Origin: CAWDPQ01 sp049642465
GTDB taxonomy: Bacteria; Acidobacteriota; Vicinamibacteria; Vicinamibacterales; 2-12-FULL-66-21
Length of the DNA stretch: 35,017 nt
NCBI GenBank assembly: GCA_049642465.1
Contig: JBAROV010000211.1
Span: 1 to 35,017, forward strand
Direction: 5' to 3'
The position numbers and the translations under genes are program-made. This document shows, one piece after another, positions 23,283-31,756 of the stretch (its first letter is position 1; every line of letters starts with the position of its first letter). The notes under the pieces were generated by a model that saw only the letters and a program-made list of their open reading frames with translations, ran no database searches and was not told the DNA's origin.

Positions 23283-24721
23283 TGCGGCGGTACAACCGTC
23301 TACTCGTTCTCTTCTACGTCATCAGCGACTCCGTACTCGCGATGGTGGCCTTCATCCTGGCCTACATCATCCGGTTCGAGCTGCTGGCTGGCGTCTTCCC
23401 CATCACCAAGGGGTATCCGCCGCTCGAGCAATACCTGCGGATGCTGCCCTTCATTCAGGCGATCGTGCCGATTGCGTTCTATGCGCAGGGTCTGTACCAC
23501 CTGCGGCGCGGCCGCACGCGGGTGGACGACTTCTTTGCGGTCTTCGTCGGCAGCATCCTGGCCGTCGTCATTGGCGTTGGCGGCACGCTGTACTTCCAGG
23601 CGTATTACGTGTCCGACGAGTTGAAGGATGCGGGTGCGTACGAGATCTCGCAGCTCGCCTGGGCCATCTTCCTCGTCGTCAACGTGACGTTCGCGTACAC
23701 GTCGCGAGAGCTGATTCGCGAAACGCTCGAACGACGATGGAAGGCCGGGATTGGGCTCAAACGAGTGTTGATTGCCGGCGCGGGAGACCTCGGTCGCCTG
23801 GTGGCCGACAAGGTGCTCGAGCATCGTGAGCTCGGCTTCAAGGTCCTGGGTTTCATCGACGATCGCGCGGCGGGCGACCATATCGGCTATCGCGGTCTGC
23901 CGCTGCTCGGCACGCTCAACGAGGCCGACGAGATCATTCGACGAGAGAAGATCGACCACCTGTACGTGGCGCTCCCCCTCGAAGAGCACGTGAAGATGCT
24001 GGGAATCGTCGAGGCGACGAACCGCGAAGGCGTCGACGTCCACGTGGTCCCCGACCTTCTCCAGTTCATCGCGCTCCGCGCGCGACTCGAGAACCTCGAT
24101 GGCGTTCCCATCATCAGTCTGAATGATGTTCCGCTCCGCGGGTTCAACAGCATTCTCAAGCGAGCGATCGACATGGCCATCTCGGGGGTGGCGCTTCTGA
24201 TTTTCGGGATTCCGATCCTCATCATCGCGAGCATCATCAAACGGTCGTCGCCAGGACCCGTGTTCTACAAGCAAGAGCGAATGGGCCTCGATGGCAAGGC
24301 GTTTCAGGTGTTCAAGTTCCGTTCGATGTACAAGGGTGCCGAGGATGAGACGGGCCCTGTTTGGGCGCGCGACAACGACCCGCGCTGCACCCCGGTCGGG
24401 CGCTGGCTGCGCCGATTCGATTTCGACGAGCTGCCGCAGCTGTGGAACGTGCTCAAGGGTGACATGTCGATCGTCGGCCCGCGACCGGAGCGTCCCTACT
24501 TCGTCGAGCAGTTCAAGCACCGCATTCCGCAGTACATGCTCCGCCACAAAGTCAAAGCCGGCATCACAGGTTGGGCCCAGGTCAATGGCTGGCGCGGCAA
24601 CACGTCACTCGAGAAGCGGATCGAGTACGACCTCTACTACATTGAGAATTGGTCGGTCACGCTCGATCTCAAGATTATGTGGCTCACGGTGCTGAAAGGA
24701 CTTCAGAAGCACGCTTATTAA
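23279..24721 (+). CDS. Polyprenyl-phosphate hexose-1-phosphate transferase (WcaJ/WbaP family)
   Basis: A 480-residue membrane enzyme that starts glycan synthesis by moving a sugar-1-phosphate from a UDP-sugar to undecaprenyl phosphate. Four N-terminal membrane helices are followed by a cytoplasmic Rossmann-like domain (KRVLIAGAGDLGRLVADK, about 160-180). A fifth helix (about 298-322) precedes the catalytic C-terminal domain, which contains SPGPVFYKQERMG, FKFRSMYKGAE and DELPQLWNVLKGDMS with GPRPERP. This is the full five-helix architecture of UDP-glucose or galactose transferases (polyisoprenyl-phosphate hexose-1-phosphate transferases). The ATG at 23279 overlaps the previous stop. A second ATG follows immediately and could equally be used. 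The exact sugar is not decided by sequence. Confidence 0.93.
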   Translation: MMRRYNRLLVLFYVISDSVLAMVAFILAYIIRFELLAGVFPITKGYPPLEQYLRMLPFIQAIVPIAFYAQGLYHLRRGRTRVDDFFAVFVGSILAVVIGVGGTLYFQAYYVSDELKDAGAYEISQLAWAIFLVVNVTFAYTSRELIRETLERRWKAGIGLKRVLIAGAGDLGRLVADKVLEHRELGFKVLGFIDDRAAGDHIGYRGLPLLGTLNEADEIIRREKIDHLYVALPLEEHVKMLGIVEATNREGVDVHVVPDLLQFIALRARLENLDGVPIISLNDVPLRGFNSILKRAIDMAISGVALLIFGIPILIIASIIKRSSPGPVFYKQERMGLDGKAFQVFKFRSMYKGAEDETGPVWARDNDPRCTPVGRWLRRFDFDELPQLWNVLKGDMSIVGPRPERPYFVEQFKHRIPQYMLRHKVKAGITGWAQVNGWRGNTSLEKRIEYDLYYIENWSVTLDLKIMWLTVLKGLQKHAY

Positions 24722-24729
24722 CAAGGGCC

Positions 24730-24763
24730 TTTTCCCTTTTCCCTTTTCCCTTTTCCCTTTTCC
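24730..24763. repeat. TTTTCCC heptad repeat upstream of uxs
   Basis: Nearly five copies of TTTTCCC run from 24730 to 24763 and fill the gap between the hexose-1-phosphate transferase stop and the uxs start. The coding strand of uxs is therefore pyrimidine-rich where a purine-rich Shine-Dalgarno would be expected. Copy number could change by slippage. Confidence 0.92.
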
Positions 24764-24771
24764 TATTCACC

Positions 24772-25710
24772 ATGCCACGAGTCGTCATTACCGGCGCTGC
24801 CGGTTTCATCGGTTCGCACCTGTCAGAAGCGCTGCTCGATCGCGGGTATTCCGTCGTCGGCGTGGACAACCTCCTGACGGGAAACACGGAAAACATCGCG
24901 CATCTCGTCAACCGTGATTTCGTGTTTCTGAAGCACGACGTCACCAACTACATCTACGTCGATGGGCCGGTTGATGCCGTCCTCCATTGGGCCAGCCCTG
25001 CCAGCCCGATTGATTACCTGGAACTGCCGATTCCCACGCTCAAGGTTGGCGCACTCGGGACCCACAAGGCGCTCGGTCTGGCAAAGGCCAAGGGGGCGAG
25101 GTTCGTCCTGGCATCCACCTCGGAGGTCTACGGCGATCCGCTCGAACATCCCCAGAAGGAGACCTACTGGGGCAACGTGAATCCGATTGGGCCGCGAGGT
25201 GTCTACGACGAGGCCAAGCGTTTCGCCGAAGCCATGACCACGGCGTATCACCGGTATCACGGTCTCGACACGAAGATCGTGCGAATCTTCAACACCTACG
25301 GACCGCGGATGCGGTTGAACGACGGCCGCGCCGTTCCCGCCTTCATGAGTCAGGCGTTACGCGGCGACGAGGTGACCATCTTCGGCAACGGAAAGCAGAC
25401 TCGCAGCTTCTGCTACGTCAGCGATCTGGTGGACGGGATTATCCGGCTGATGAACTCGAGCGAAAACGATCCGATCAACATCGGCAATCCGCACGAGATG
25501 ACGATCGAGGACATTGCCAGGAAGATTATCGAGCTGAGCGGATCGAAGAGTCGGCTGGTGTATCGCCCGCTCCCCGAGGACGATCCCAAGGTCCGCCAAC
25601 CGGACATCACTCGCGCACGAACCCTGCTCGGCTGGGAGCCGAAAGTGGGGCTCGACGAGGGGCTCCGCCGGACGCTTGCCTATTTCAAACAGAAAGTCGC
25701 AGCCGACTAG
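24772..25710 (+). CDS. uxs: UDP-glucuronate decarboxylase (UDP-xylose synthase)
   Basis: A 312-residue extended short-chain dehydrogenase that converts UDP-glucuronate to UDP-xylose. NAD is bound by TGAAGFIGSH. The family-specific strings ASPASPIDYL, TSEVYGDPLEHPQ, YWGNVNPIGPRGVYDEAKR (catalytic Tyr and Lys in YDEAK) and NTYGPRMRLNDGRAV are all present. These separate UXS from other NDP-sugar enzymes. The ATG at 24772 begins the Rossmann strand at once. The frame stays open upstream through the heptad repeat to 24649, but that extension overlaps the previous gene and is rejected. No Shine-Dalgarno is visible. Its substrate is made by Ugd at 16517. It ends tail to tail with the coiled-coil gene, sharing a CTAG. 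Confidence 0.95.
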   Translation: MPRVVITGAAGFIGSHLSEALLDRGYSVVGVDNLLTGNTENIAHLVNRDFVFLKHDVTNYIYVDGPVDAVLHWASPASPIDYLELPIPTLKVGALGTHKALGLAKAKGARFVLASTSEVYGDPLEHPQKETYWGNVNPIGPRGVYDEAKRFAEAMTTAYHRYHGLDTKIVRIFNTYGPRMRLNDGRAVPAFMSQALRGDEVTIFGNGKQTRSFCYVSDLVDGIIRLMNSSENDPINIGNPHEMTIEDIARKIIELSGSKSRLVYRPLPEDDPKVRQPDITRARTLLGWEPKVGLDEGLRRTLAYFKQKVAAD

Positions 25711-28406
25711 GCCAGCTTCTTTGTCTCTGTCTTCGACCGCACTTTCTTGATTCCGCGCTCGATGCGTTCGGCCATCTCCCGCTCGGCCTGAAGCGCACGC
25801 ATCGTCGACTGCGCCTCCTGAACCATCTGCCCAAGTCGGTTGACGCTGTCCATGACGTGGTCCATCACCTCTGTGTGCTCGCCGAGCGCTTCCATGTTCA
25901 GTTGCGCGTCCTCGAGCATGTTGACGATCACGCTGGTCTTGAGCTGGACTTCATCGACGAGCCGTTTGCGGCTTTCAATGGTCGCGAGGCGGGCTTCCGT
26001 GTCGTTGATGCAGGCAAGCACGGCGTCGACCTGCTCGCGCAGCGCCGCAACATTCGCGCGATGTTCCTCGGCGTGGTGAAGGTCCGCCTTGCTCCGTGCG
26101 CTGATCTCGTGAACGGTCTCGACTTCCTTCCGAACCGCCTCGACCACAGCCTCTCGCTGCGACAGAATCTGGATCTTGCTCTCGAGTTCCTCGGCCATCT
26201 GCCGCAGATCCGCCAGGCGTGCTTCGAAGGCCCCGATCCGCTTTTCGGCGAATGCCAGCTGGCTGCGCCGTTGCTCGAGCTGCTTCGATGTCGCCTCGAG
26301 ACGCGAGATCTGCTCGTCCGCGGCTTCCGCCTGAGCCATCACGTCGCGTTGGCGGAGCTGAACTCTGGACAGTTCTTCTACGAGTTCTTCCTTGATGGTT
26401 GCTGACCGTCCCACTTCCTCGGCCAGGCCGTGGACCTGCTTCAACCGCTCGCCGACCTCGCTTGCGGTCGCGCGGTTTTGTTCGAGCATCTCGGCCAGCC
26501 GGCGTTCCTGCTCGGCAACGACTGCTTCTTCCCGCTGGACAGCGACGAACTGCGACTGCGTCTTCTCGATCTGCCCTTTCAGCTGCGAAAGCTGGCCCGT
26601 CAGCGGCAGCAGCTTCGCCTGGATCGCCGCGACGCTCTCGAGTCTCTGCTGTGCGTCGGCGACCTGGATGCCAACGCCGTCGATCTGACTGCGAAGCGCC
26701 TCGACTTCGGCACGTCGCGCAATCTGGTCTTCCATCTTGCGATCGACGTCCGACGTCAAGGCGGTCAATGCATTCAGCCGGGCTTCGACCCGTTCGACAA
26801 ACTGCTGCTGCGCCGACATTCTCGTGATCTGTCGTTCGAGATCCTCTGCGGTCGAGACGAGGGCGGCCGCCTGTTGCGTGCCTGCGTCGACGATCGAGAG
26901 CCTGGCCGTAATCCCGGAAATCCTGGCATCGAGGTCCGGCAGTCCGGCGGCAAATGTCGTGGTCCGCTCGAGGAAACCTTCGAGCGCGGCCCGGTCCGTT
27001 GCGAGCCGGTCGCGAAGCTGCACCGTTTCGGCGTGCGCTTTGTGGAATTCCTGTATCTCTTGTCGCAGACCTTCGAGGTCCTGACGGCTATGTTTGAGGC
27101 TCTCGTGTTGCGCCGCGGTTTTGCGGCTGAGCTCATCGACGACGCCGAGCGATTCCTGCAGCGAATCCAGCGCGACATGCTTGCGTTGCAGCTCGTCCGC
27201 CTGGAGGTGCCACGCTTGCATCTGCTGCGACAGCTGATCGACGCGCTGTGCCAGCGACGCGGCGACGCGATCGCGCGCCGTCAGTCCTTCCATGCTCTGC
27301 TCCGCCTCGACGACGGAGGTCTGCAGTGCGTTGACGCGAAGGTCGAACGCCTCGAATTCGCGACGCTCGACGGCGAGTCGGTCGGCGTAGGTCCGCACGA
27401 GGTCCGTGAGTGCCGTGCGATCTTTTTCGAGCCGCGCCAGGTCGTCGGCAAGGCTGTCTCGCATCTTGGTGCCCGAGTCGAGCTGCGTGACCACGTCCCG
27501 CGACAGTTTCTCGACTCGCTCGATCATTTCTTCGGTCTTTGTCGCCTGGCGCGCCGCGTCGTTCAGCTTGTTGATCTGGACGTCCATGTTCCAGATCATT
27601 TCGTTCAGCCGGTTCGACTCGATGACCGCGTGTTCGACGGTGTGCTTCTGGTTCTCGAGCGCCTTAATCTTCTGGCCGACGTGTTCTGCGAGCGCGTTGA
27701 GCGACGCCATTCGCTCGTCGGTGGTCCTCGTCATCTCCTGCAGCTCGGCAAGCGGACCGAGCCTCTTCTCGATATCCTTGACCATGCTGACGGTCTCGTC
27801 CGCCTCGTCGCGCGTCTCGCGGGACAGCTCTTTGACCCGAGAAAGCTCTTGCGCGAGCTGGGCGGAAGCAGTTCGCAGCTGCTCGAACTCCCCTTTCAAG
27901 TCGTCCGTGCGGTCGCTGGATTCCTGCACCTCGGCGTGTGTCTGCCGCAAGTGCTCGCGCAAATCGTCCAGGGCTTCCTGATCCTGCTTCAGCGCATCCA
28001 GGCTGGCTCGAGTCTGCAGCGCTTGCGAGGACAGCGCCTGCATGGCCTGCTTTTGCTTCTCGAGCTCTCCATCCGGCCCATTGAGTTTCGTGGTGTCCTG
28101 CTCGGCCCGGGCTATCGCTTCTCCAAGCGCACGAAGGCGGGAGTCGAGGGCTGCAAGCTCCTTGGCCTTATCGTCCGTTTTTGACAGCCGCTCGGTCACC
28201 TCATTGAGGCGGGCGTTGGCCTTACCGGCCTTCTCCTCCACTTCCATCAATGACTTGCTGGCGCCAGCAAGCTTGGCGCTGTGCAACTGCACCTGGGTCA
28301 GCATGGTGCTCAGCGCGGCACGCTCTTCCTTCGATGCGGCGATGAGCGCCTGCAGTTCGGACAGCTGCTGCTGCTTGTTTGGTCCTTTTTTGAACGCGTC
28401 GAGCAT
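25707..28406 (-). CDS. Large coiled-coil protein of unknown function
   Basis: An 899-residue protein that is almost entirely predicted alpha-helix. It is rich in Glu, Gln, Ala, Leu, Lys and Arg, with heptad-like spacing from about residue 10 to 885, only one cysteine and two tryptophans visible. There is no signal peptide, membrane segment, Walker motif or globular domain at either end. The N-terminus is MLDAFKKGPNKQQQLSEL and the C-terminus is basic (IKKVRSKTETKKLA). The composition fits a rod or filament such as a bacterial cytoskeletal coiled coil or a scaffold, but I do not recognise the family. ATG at 28406 follows GGAG. The longer frame to 28487 passes through the promoter. The gene is monocistronic, 127 bases downstream of pgsA, with its own promoter, and its stop codon shares CTAG with the stop of uxs on the other strand. 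Confidence 0.85.
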   Translation of the reverse strand: MLDAFKKGPNKQQQLSELQALIAASKEERAALSTMLTQVQLHSAKLAGASKSLMEVEEKAGKANARLNEVTERLSKTDDKAKELAALDSRLRALGEAIARAEQDTTKLNGPDGELEKQKQAMQALSSQALQTRASLDALKQDQEALDDLREHLRQTHAEVQESSDRTDDLKGEFEQLRTASAQLAQELSRVKELSRETRDEADETVSMVKDIEKRLGPLAELQEMTRTTDERMASLNALAEHVGQKIKALENQKHTVEHAVIESNRLNEMIWNMDVQINKLNDAARQATKTEEMIERVEKLSRDVVTQLDSGTKMRDSLADDLARLEKDRTALTDLVRTYADRLAVERREFEAFDLRVNALQTSVVEAEQSMEGLTARDRVAASLAQRVDQLSQQMQAWHLQADELQRKHVALDSLQESLGVVDELSRKTAAQHESLKHSRQDLEGLRQEIQEFHKAHAETVQLRDRLATDRAALEGFLERTTTFAAGLPDLDARISGITARLSIVDAGTQQAAALVSTAEDLERQITRMSAQQQFVERVEARLNALTALTSDVDRKMEDQIARRAEVEALRSQIDGVGIQVADAQQRLESVAAIQAKLLPLTGQLSQLKGQIEKTQSQFVAVQREEAVVAEQERRLAEMLEQNRATASEVGERLKQVHGLAEEVGRSATIKEELVEELSRVQLRQRDVMAQAEAADEQISRLEATSKQLEQRRSQLAFAEKRIGAFEARLADLRQMAEELESKIQILSQREAVVEAVRKEVETVHEISARSKADLHHAEEHRANVAALREQVDAVLACINDTEARLATIESRKRLVDEVQLKTSVIVNMLEDAQLNMEALGEHTEVMDHVMDSVNRLGQMVQEAQSTMRALQAEREMAERIERGIKKVRSKTETKKLA

Positions 28407-28458
28407 GGAACGAGCTCCAATAAGCGGTCGGAATGTGGGTGAAAATTGGGGGCGCGTC

Positions 28459-28487
28459 AGGATAACCGGACGCGTCGTTCTGCGCAA
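28459..28487 (-). promoter_or_regulatory. Promoter of the coiled-coil gene
   Basis: On the reverse strand TTGCGC (28487-28482) and TATCCT (28464-28459) are separated by exactly 17 bases. The spacer contains the 8-bp palindrome GACGCGTC. Transcription would start near 28452, giving a leader of about 45 bases with GGAG upstream of ATG 28406. It is a moderate match to the sigma70 consensus. Confidence 0.5.
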
Positions 28488-28533
28488 TTATCGGATCGGC
28501 GGCGGAGGCTCGTTAGTCTCGCGAGGCTCGGAC

Positions 28534-29076
28534 TCAGCCGAGCTTCAAGACCTGCCGGGCGTAGTCCGCTGCCGAGACCAGCGTGATCGCCAACGACGCA
28601 TAAATGCACACATTGACGATCTGTGAGGGACGCTCGAGGTAGTTGAAATAGAGCGTCACCACGCCGGTCAGGACGAAAACGGCTGTCGCAATCTTTCCGA
28701 ACATGGAAGGGCGAAACGTCCGCGGGCCGACGGCAAGATTCACGACCGCCACGGTGAGGACGATGGCGACGTCCCGGCTGATGACGAGCACGGTAAACCA
28801 GAGAGGCAGGCGGTTTACGGCTCCGGTGTTGGGCAGCGTGAGCATCACGAACATCGTCACGAGCAGCAGCTTGTCCGCCATCGGATCGAGCCATGCGCCG
28901 AGCGTCGTCTTCTGGCCGGTGGCGCGAGCGATGAGACCGTCGAGCAAATCCGTGAGACCGGCGGTCAGGAAGGTCACGAGAGCCCAGCCGCGGTAGCCGT
29001 ACAGCAGCAGGATGACGAACGCCGGAATCAGCAGCATCCGAAGGATGGTGAGCTGGTTCGCAGCCGTCAGATTCAT
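28534..29076 (-). CDS. pgsA: CDP-alcohol phosphatidyltransferase, PgsA-like
   Basis: A 180-residue inner-membrane enzyme with about five or six membrane helices. The catalytic motif of the family is complete and correctly spaced: D43, D46, G47, A50, R51, G60, D64 and D68. The N-terminus (NQLTILRMLLIPAF) is that of phosphatidylglycerophosphate synthases, which join CDP-diacylglycerol and glycerol-3-phosphate. Cardiolipin synthase of the CDP-alcohol type is an alternative. The ATG overlaps the stop of the TPR/SLH lipoprotein gene by four bases (ATGA). It is the last gene of the run, followed by 127 bases that include the coiled-coil promoter. Confidence 0.9.
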   Translation of the reverse strand: MNLTAANQLTILRMLLIPAFVILLLYGYRGWALVTFLTAGLTDLLDGLIARATGQKTTLGAWLDPMADKLLLVTMFVMLTLPNTGAVNRLPLWFTVLVISRDVAIVLTVAVVNLAVGPRTFRPSMFGKIATAVFVLTGVVTLYFNYLERPSQIVNVCIYASLAITLVSAADYARQVLKLG

Positions 29077-30461
29077 CGGCGTCGGCGTTCGGCCAGATCC
29101 TCCAGCGCGCTGACGGCGGCCACCGCTTCCGCGCCAGTCACCGGCCGTGTTTGGTCGAAGCTCCCGTTTTCCACTGTTTTCATGACTCCGGCTTCGACAC
29201 TGAGCGCTGCGGCTGGATAAACGAGGTGCCCCGGGCTGAGGTCGGGAAACTGGCGTTTCGCATTTCGCCAGGACGCCGCGAGCTTCGGATTCTCCGCAGC
29301 GATGAGCGACAGTGCACGACTCGCGGCTTGCGCAAGGTCGGCGCGGCGCACGATCGCGTCCGGCTGAAACGTGTGGTTTGGATACGCTTCCATCACCCCA
29401 GCGCGAACGACGGAAAGAATCCAGGGCGCGGCCCAGGACGTGCGCGCGTCGGTGATGACCGCGGCATTCCGCCCGCGCGCTCGCTTCAGCAAGGCGTCCA
29501 GCCTGACGCCGAGCAGTGCGGCCAGTTGGCCTCGAGTGAGTGTTGGTGAGCTTTCAATCGTTCGATATTCCTCCGGCATCGCCTCGAAGGCGGCGCGTTC
29601 GCGAAGATCCTCGATCTTGTTCGAGAGTTCCTCGCTCGGTTCGAGCGCGAGGGCCGAAGCATATGCGTCGATCGCTTTCTGGTACTCCGTCTGCGATTCG
29701 TAGATTTCTCCAATAAAGGCGAGACTGCGACTATCGTTCGGATCCAGCTCCGACGCCTTCTGCGCGTGCGCGAGCGCGGCGGCTGGATCGCCGTCACGAC
29801 GCTCGACCGCGGCAAGCTCACGATACAGAAACGGACTCTGTGGGGAGACGGCAATCGCTGCCTCGTACGCCGTCCGCGATTCCTTCAGCCTGCCGCTGTC
29901 GGCCAGCTTGCGGGCCTCAGCGAGATCGTCCTGCAGACCTCGGAAACGCAACACTTCGACGCGGCTCCTCAACGTCTCGAGCTGAGGATCCGCACCAAGT
30001 GCAGCTTCGAAGCTCCTGAGCGCGTCCTCGCGCTCACCGAGCGCCAGGAGCGCTTCGCCGCGGCCGGCGAGCGCTGGCGCGTATCGAGGGTTGGCGACGA
30101 CCGCACGGTCGAAATGCGACGCCGCCGACCTGAAGTCCCTGCGAGCCAGAGCCGCGTACCCGAGCCCGGCCTCAGCCGGATAGAAATCCGTCTTCTGCTT
30201 CAGCAACGTGCTGAAGATCCGTTCCGCATTGCGAGGATCACCCGCCTGCAGCCACCGCCACCCAGTCTCGTGGCGATCCAGATCCGCTACCGTCCCCATG
30301 CCTTGTGGAGGTGCCGGGTAAATGAAATCCGGAAACTTTGGCGCGGCAGTCGGCGGCGGAACGGAAATCGTTTTCGGTGCGCATCCGGCGGCCACGATCA
30401 ACACCACGATCGCGATGGCCTGCGCGGCCCGACCCACCATGAGCCCGACGGAGGATGTCAC
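29073..30461 (-). CDS. Lipoprotein with TPR repeats and C-terminal SLH domain
   Basis: A 462-residue exported lipoprotein. A signal peptide ends in the lipobox VAAGC (lipidated C27), followed by a Pro-rich stretch. Residues about 60-300 are tetratricopeptide repeats (for example AGLGYAALARRDFRSAASHF and AIDAYASALALEPSEE). The last 150 residues contain S-layer-homology motifs: RAGVMEAYPNHTFQPDAIVRRADLAQ and FPDLSPGHLVYPAAALSVEAGVM. It is probably anchored to a membrane, facing the periplasm, and could bind peptidoglycan or a cell-wall polymer through the SLH part. The GTG start overlaps the hflX stop by four bases. An ATG eight codons in is an alternative. Specific function unknown. Confidence 0.83.
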   Translation of the reverse strand: MTSSVGLMVGRAAQAIAIVVLIVAAGCAPKTISVPPPTAAPKFPDFIYPAPPQGMGTVADLDRHETGWRWLQAGDPRNAERIFSTLLKQKTDFYPAEAGLGYAALARRDFRSAASHFDRAVVANPRYAPALAGRGEALLALGEREDALRSFEAALGADPQLETLRSRVEVLRFRGLQDDLAEARKLADSGRLKESRTAYEAAIAVSPQSPFLYRELAAVERRDGDPAAALAHAQKASELDPNDSRSLAFIGEIYESQTEYQKAIDAYASALALEPSEELSNKIEDLRERAAFEAMPEEYRTIESSPTLTRGQLAALLGVRLDALLKRARGRNAAVITDARTSWAAPWILSVVRAGVMEAYPNHTFQPDAIVRRADLAQAASRALSLIAAENPKLAASWRNAKRQFPDLSPGHLVYPAAALSVEAGVMKTVENGSFDQTRPVTGAEAVAAVSALEDLAERRRR

Positions 30462-31756
30462 CGGGCCGCCTCCAGCTCGGCGTGAAAGCGCCCCAGCATG
30501 CGCCGCGGAACTTCCGCTTCAATCGACACCCGCGTATCGGTGGATACATGCCGCAGAATGCGGCCGACTCGATAAATATGTGCGATCTGTTCGCGATCGG
30601 ACTCGCTCGCGGCGTCGAATTCGAGCACCACCCGTGCTGTGTCGAGGGCAAGTCGCACTTCCATCGCCGCGATGAGTTCGTCGCGCCCCACGCCGGTCAA
30701 TGCGGAAACGCATAGCGCGCCTGGATTCGCCGTCACCAGCCGCGCCCGCTCTCCTGCTTCGAGCAGGTCGCACTTGTTGAAGACGTCGATCGTCGGGACG
30801 GCCTGAGCGCCCACCTCCGCGAGCACCGAGTGCACGGCCGCGATATGGCGCTCGCGATCCGGACTCGATGCATCAATCACATGGAGCAGGAGATCCGCCG
30901 CGGCCACTTCTTCGAGGGTTGCGCGAAACGCTGCGACGAGGGAATGCGGCAACCGGTCGATGAAACCGACGGTATCGGACACGAGCAGCTCGCGACGATC
31001 GGGCAGACGCACCTTGCGCACCAGCGGATCGAGCGTGACAAACAGTGCATCCGAGGCAACTGCCGTATCTCCCGTCAATCGGTTGAACAGCGTGGTCTTG
31101 CCCGCATTCGTATACCCGACCAGGGCGACGATCGGTACGGCGGCGCGCTGCCGACGATCGCGCAACTGCGCGCGACGGCGCCGCACGGCGTCGATGTCCT
31201 TCGAGAGCACGCTGATGCGATGGCGGATCCGTCGGCGATCTGTTTCGAGCTTTGTTTCGCCGGGTCCTCGGGTGCCGATGCCGCCGCCCAGCCGCGACAG
31301 CGCGGCGTTTGCACCAACGAGCCGCGGCATCAGGTACTTCAGCTGCGCCAGTTCAACCTGCAGTTTGCCCTCTTTCGTCCGGGCGCGCCGCGCAAAGATG
31401 TCGAGAATGAGCTGCGTGCGATCGACGACCTTGCGGTCGAGCGCTTCCTCGAGGTTGCGCAGCTGCGCGGGGGAAAGCTCGTTGTCGAAGACGACGATGT
31501 CGGCGTGCATTTCGGCGCACGCGGCGGCAAGAGCCGTCACTTTTCCTTTGCCCAGAAACGTGGCGGGGTCAGGCCGCGGCCGGTCCTGCACCAGGCGCAG
31601 CACTACCTTCGCGCCGGCCGCTTCGGTCAACCCTGCAAGTTCGTCGAGTGAGTGCTCCGGATCGAAGCGTCGATGGGAACCGTTGAACAGACCGACCAGC
31701 GCCGCGCGTTCGCCAGTTTCCGGCGTGCCGGGACGCGGTGACGAAACGGCGTGCAT
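30458..31756 (-). CDS. hflX: Ribosome-rescue GTPase HflX
   Basis: A 432-residue GTPase that binds 50S subunits and splits stalled or hibernating ribosomes. The N-terminal nucleotide-binding HflX domain includes FLGKGKVTAL and DNELSPAQLRNLEEAL. A helical linker carries the invariant GGGIGTRGPGETKLE. The G domain has G1 GYTNAGKTT (about 214-222), G3 DTVGFI (about 257) and G4 NKCD (about 324). The C-terminal domain is short. ATG at 31756 overlaps the last base of the tsaC stop (TAATG). A frame open for a further 118 codons upstream is antisense-like in composition, covers tsaC and is rejected. The pairing with tsaC is a common context. Confidence 0.96.
   Translation of the reverse strand: MHAVSSPRPGTPETGERAALVGLFNGSHRRFDPEHSLDELAGLTEAAGAKVVLRLVQDRPRPDPATFLGKGKVTALAAACAEMHADIVVFDNELSPAQLRNLEEALDRKVVDRTQLILDIFARRARTKEGKLQVELAQLKYLMPRLVGANAALSRLGGGIGTRGPGETKLETDRRRIRHRISVLSKDIDAVRRRRAQLRDRRQRAAVPIVALVGYTNAGKTTLFNRLTGDTAVASDALFVTLDPLVRKVRLPDRRELLVSDTVGFIDRLPHSLVAAFRATLEEVAAADLLLHVIDASSPDRERHIAAVHSVLAEVGAQAVPTIDVFNKCDLLEAGERARLVTANPGALCVSALTGVGRDELIAAMEVRLALDTARVVLEFDAASESDREQIAHIYRVGRILRHVSTDTRVSIEAEVPRRMLGRFHAELEAAR

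Noticed and set aside
23300..24547. 415-codon open frame on the minus strand opposite the hexose-1-phosphate transferase
   Set aside because: The sense strand shows all catalytic motifs. The antisense frame has no family resemblance.
26430..28184. 584-codon open frame on the plus strand opposite the coiled-coil gene
   Set aside because: Composition follows from the repetitive coiled-coil codons of the other strand, and there is no start signal or known motif.
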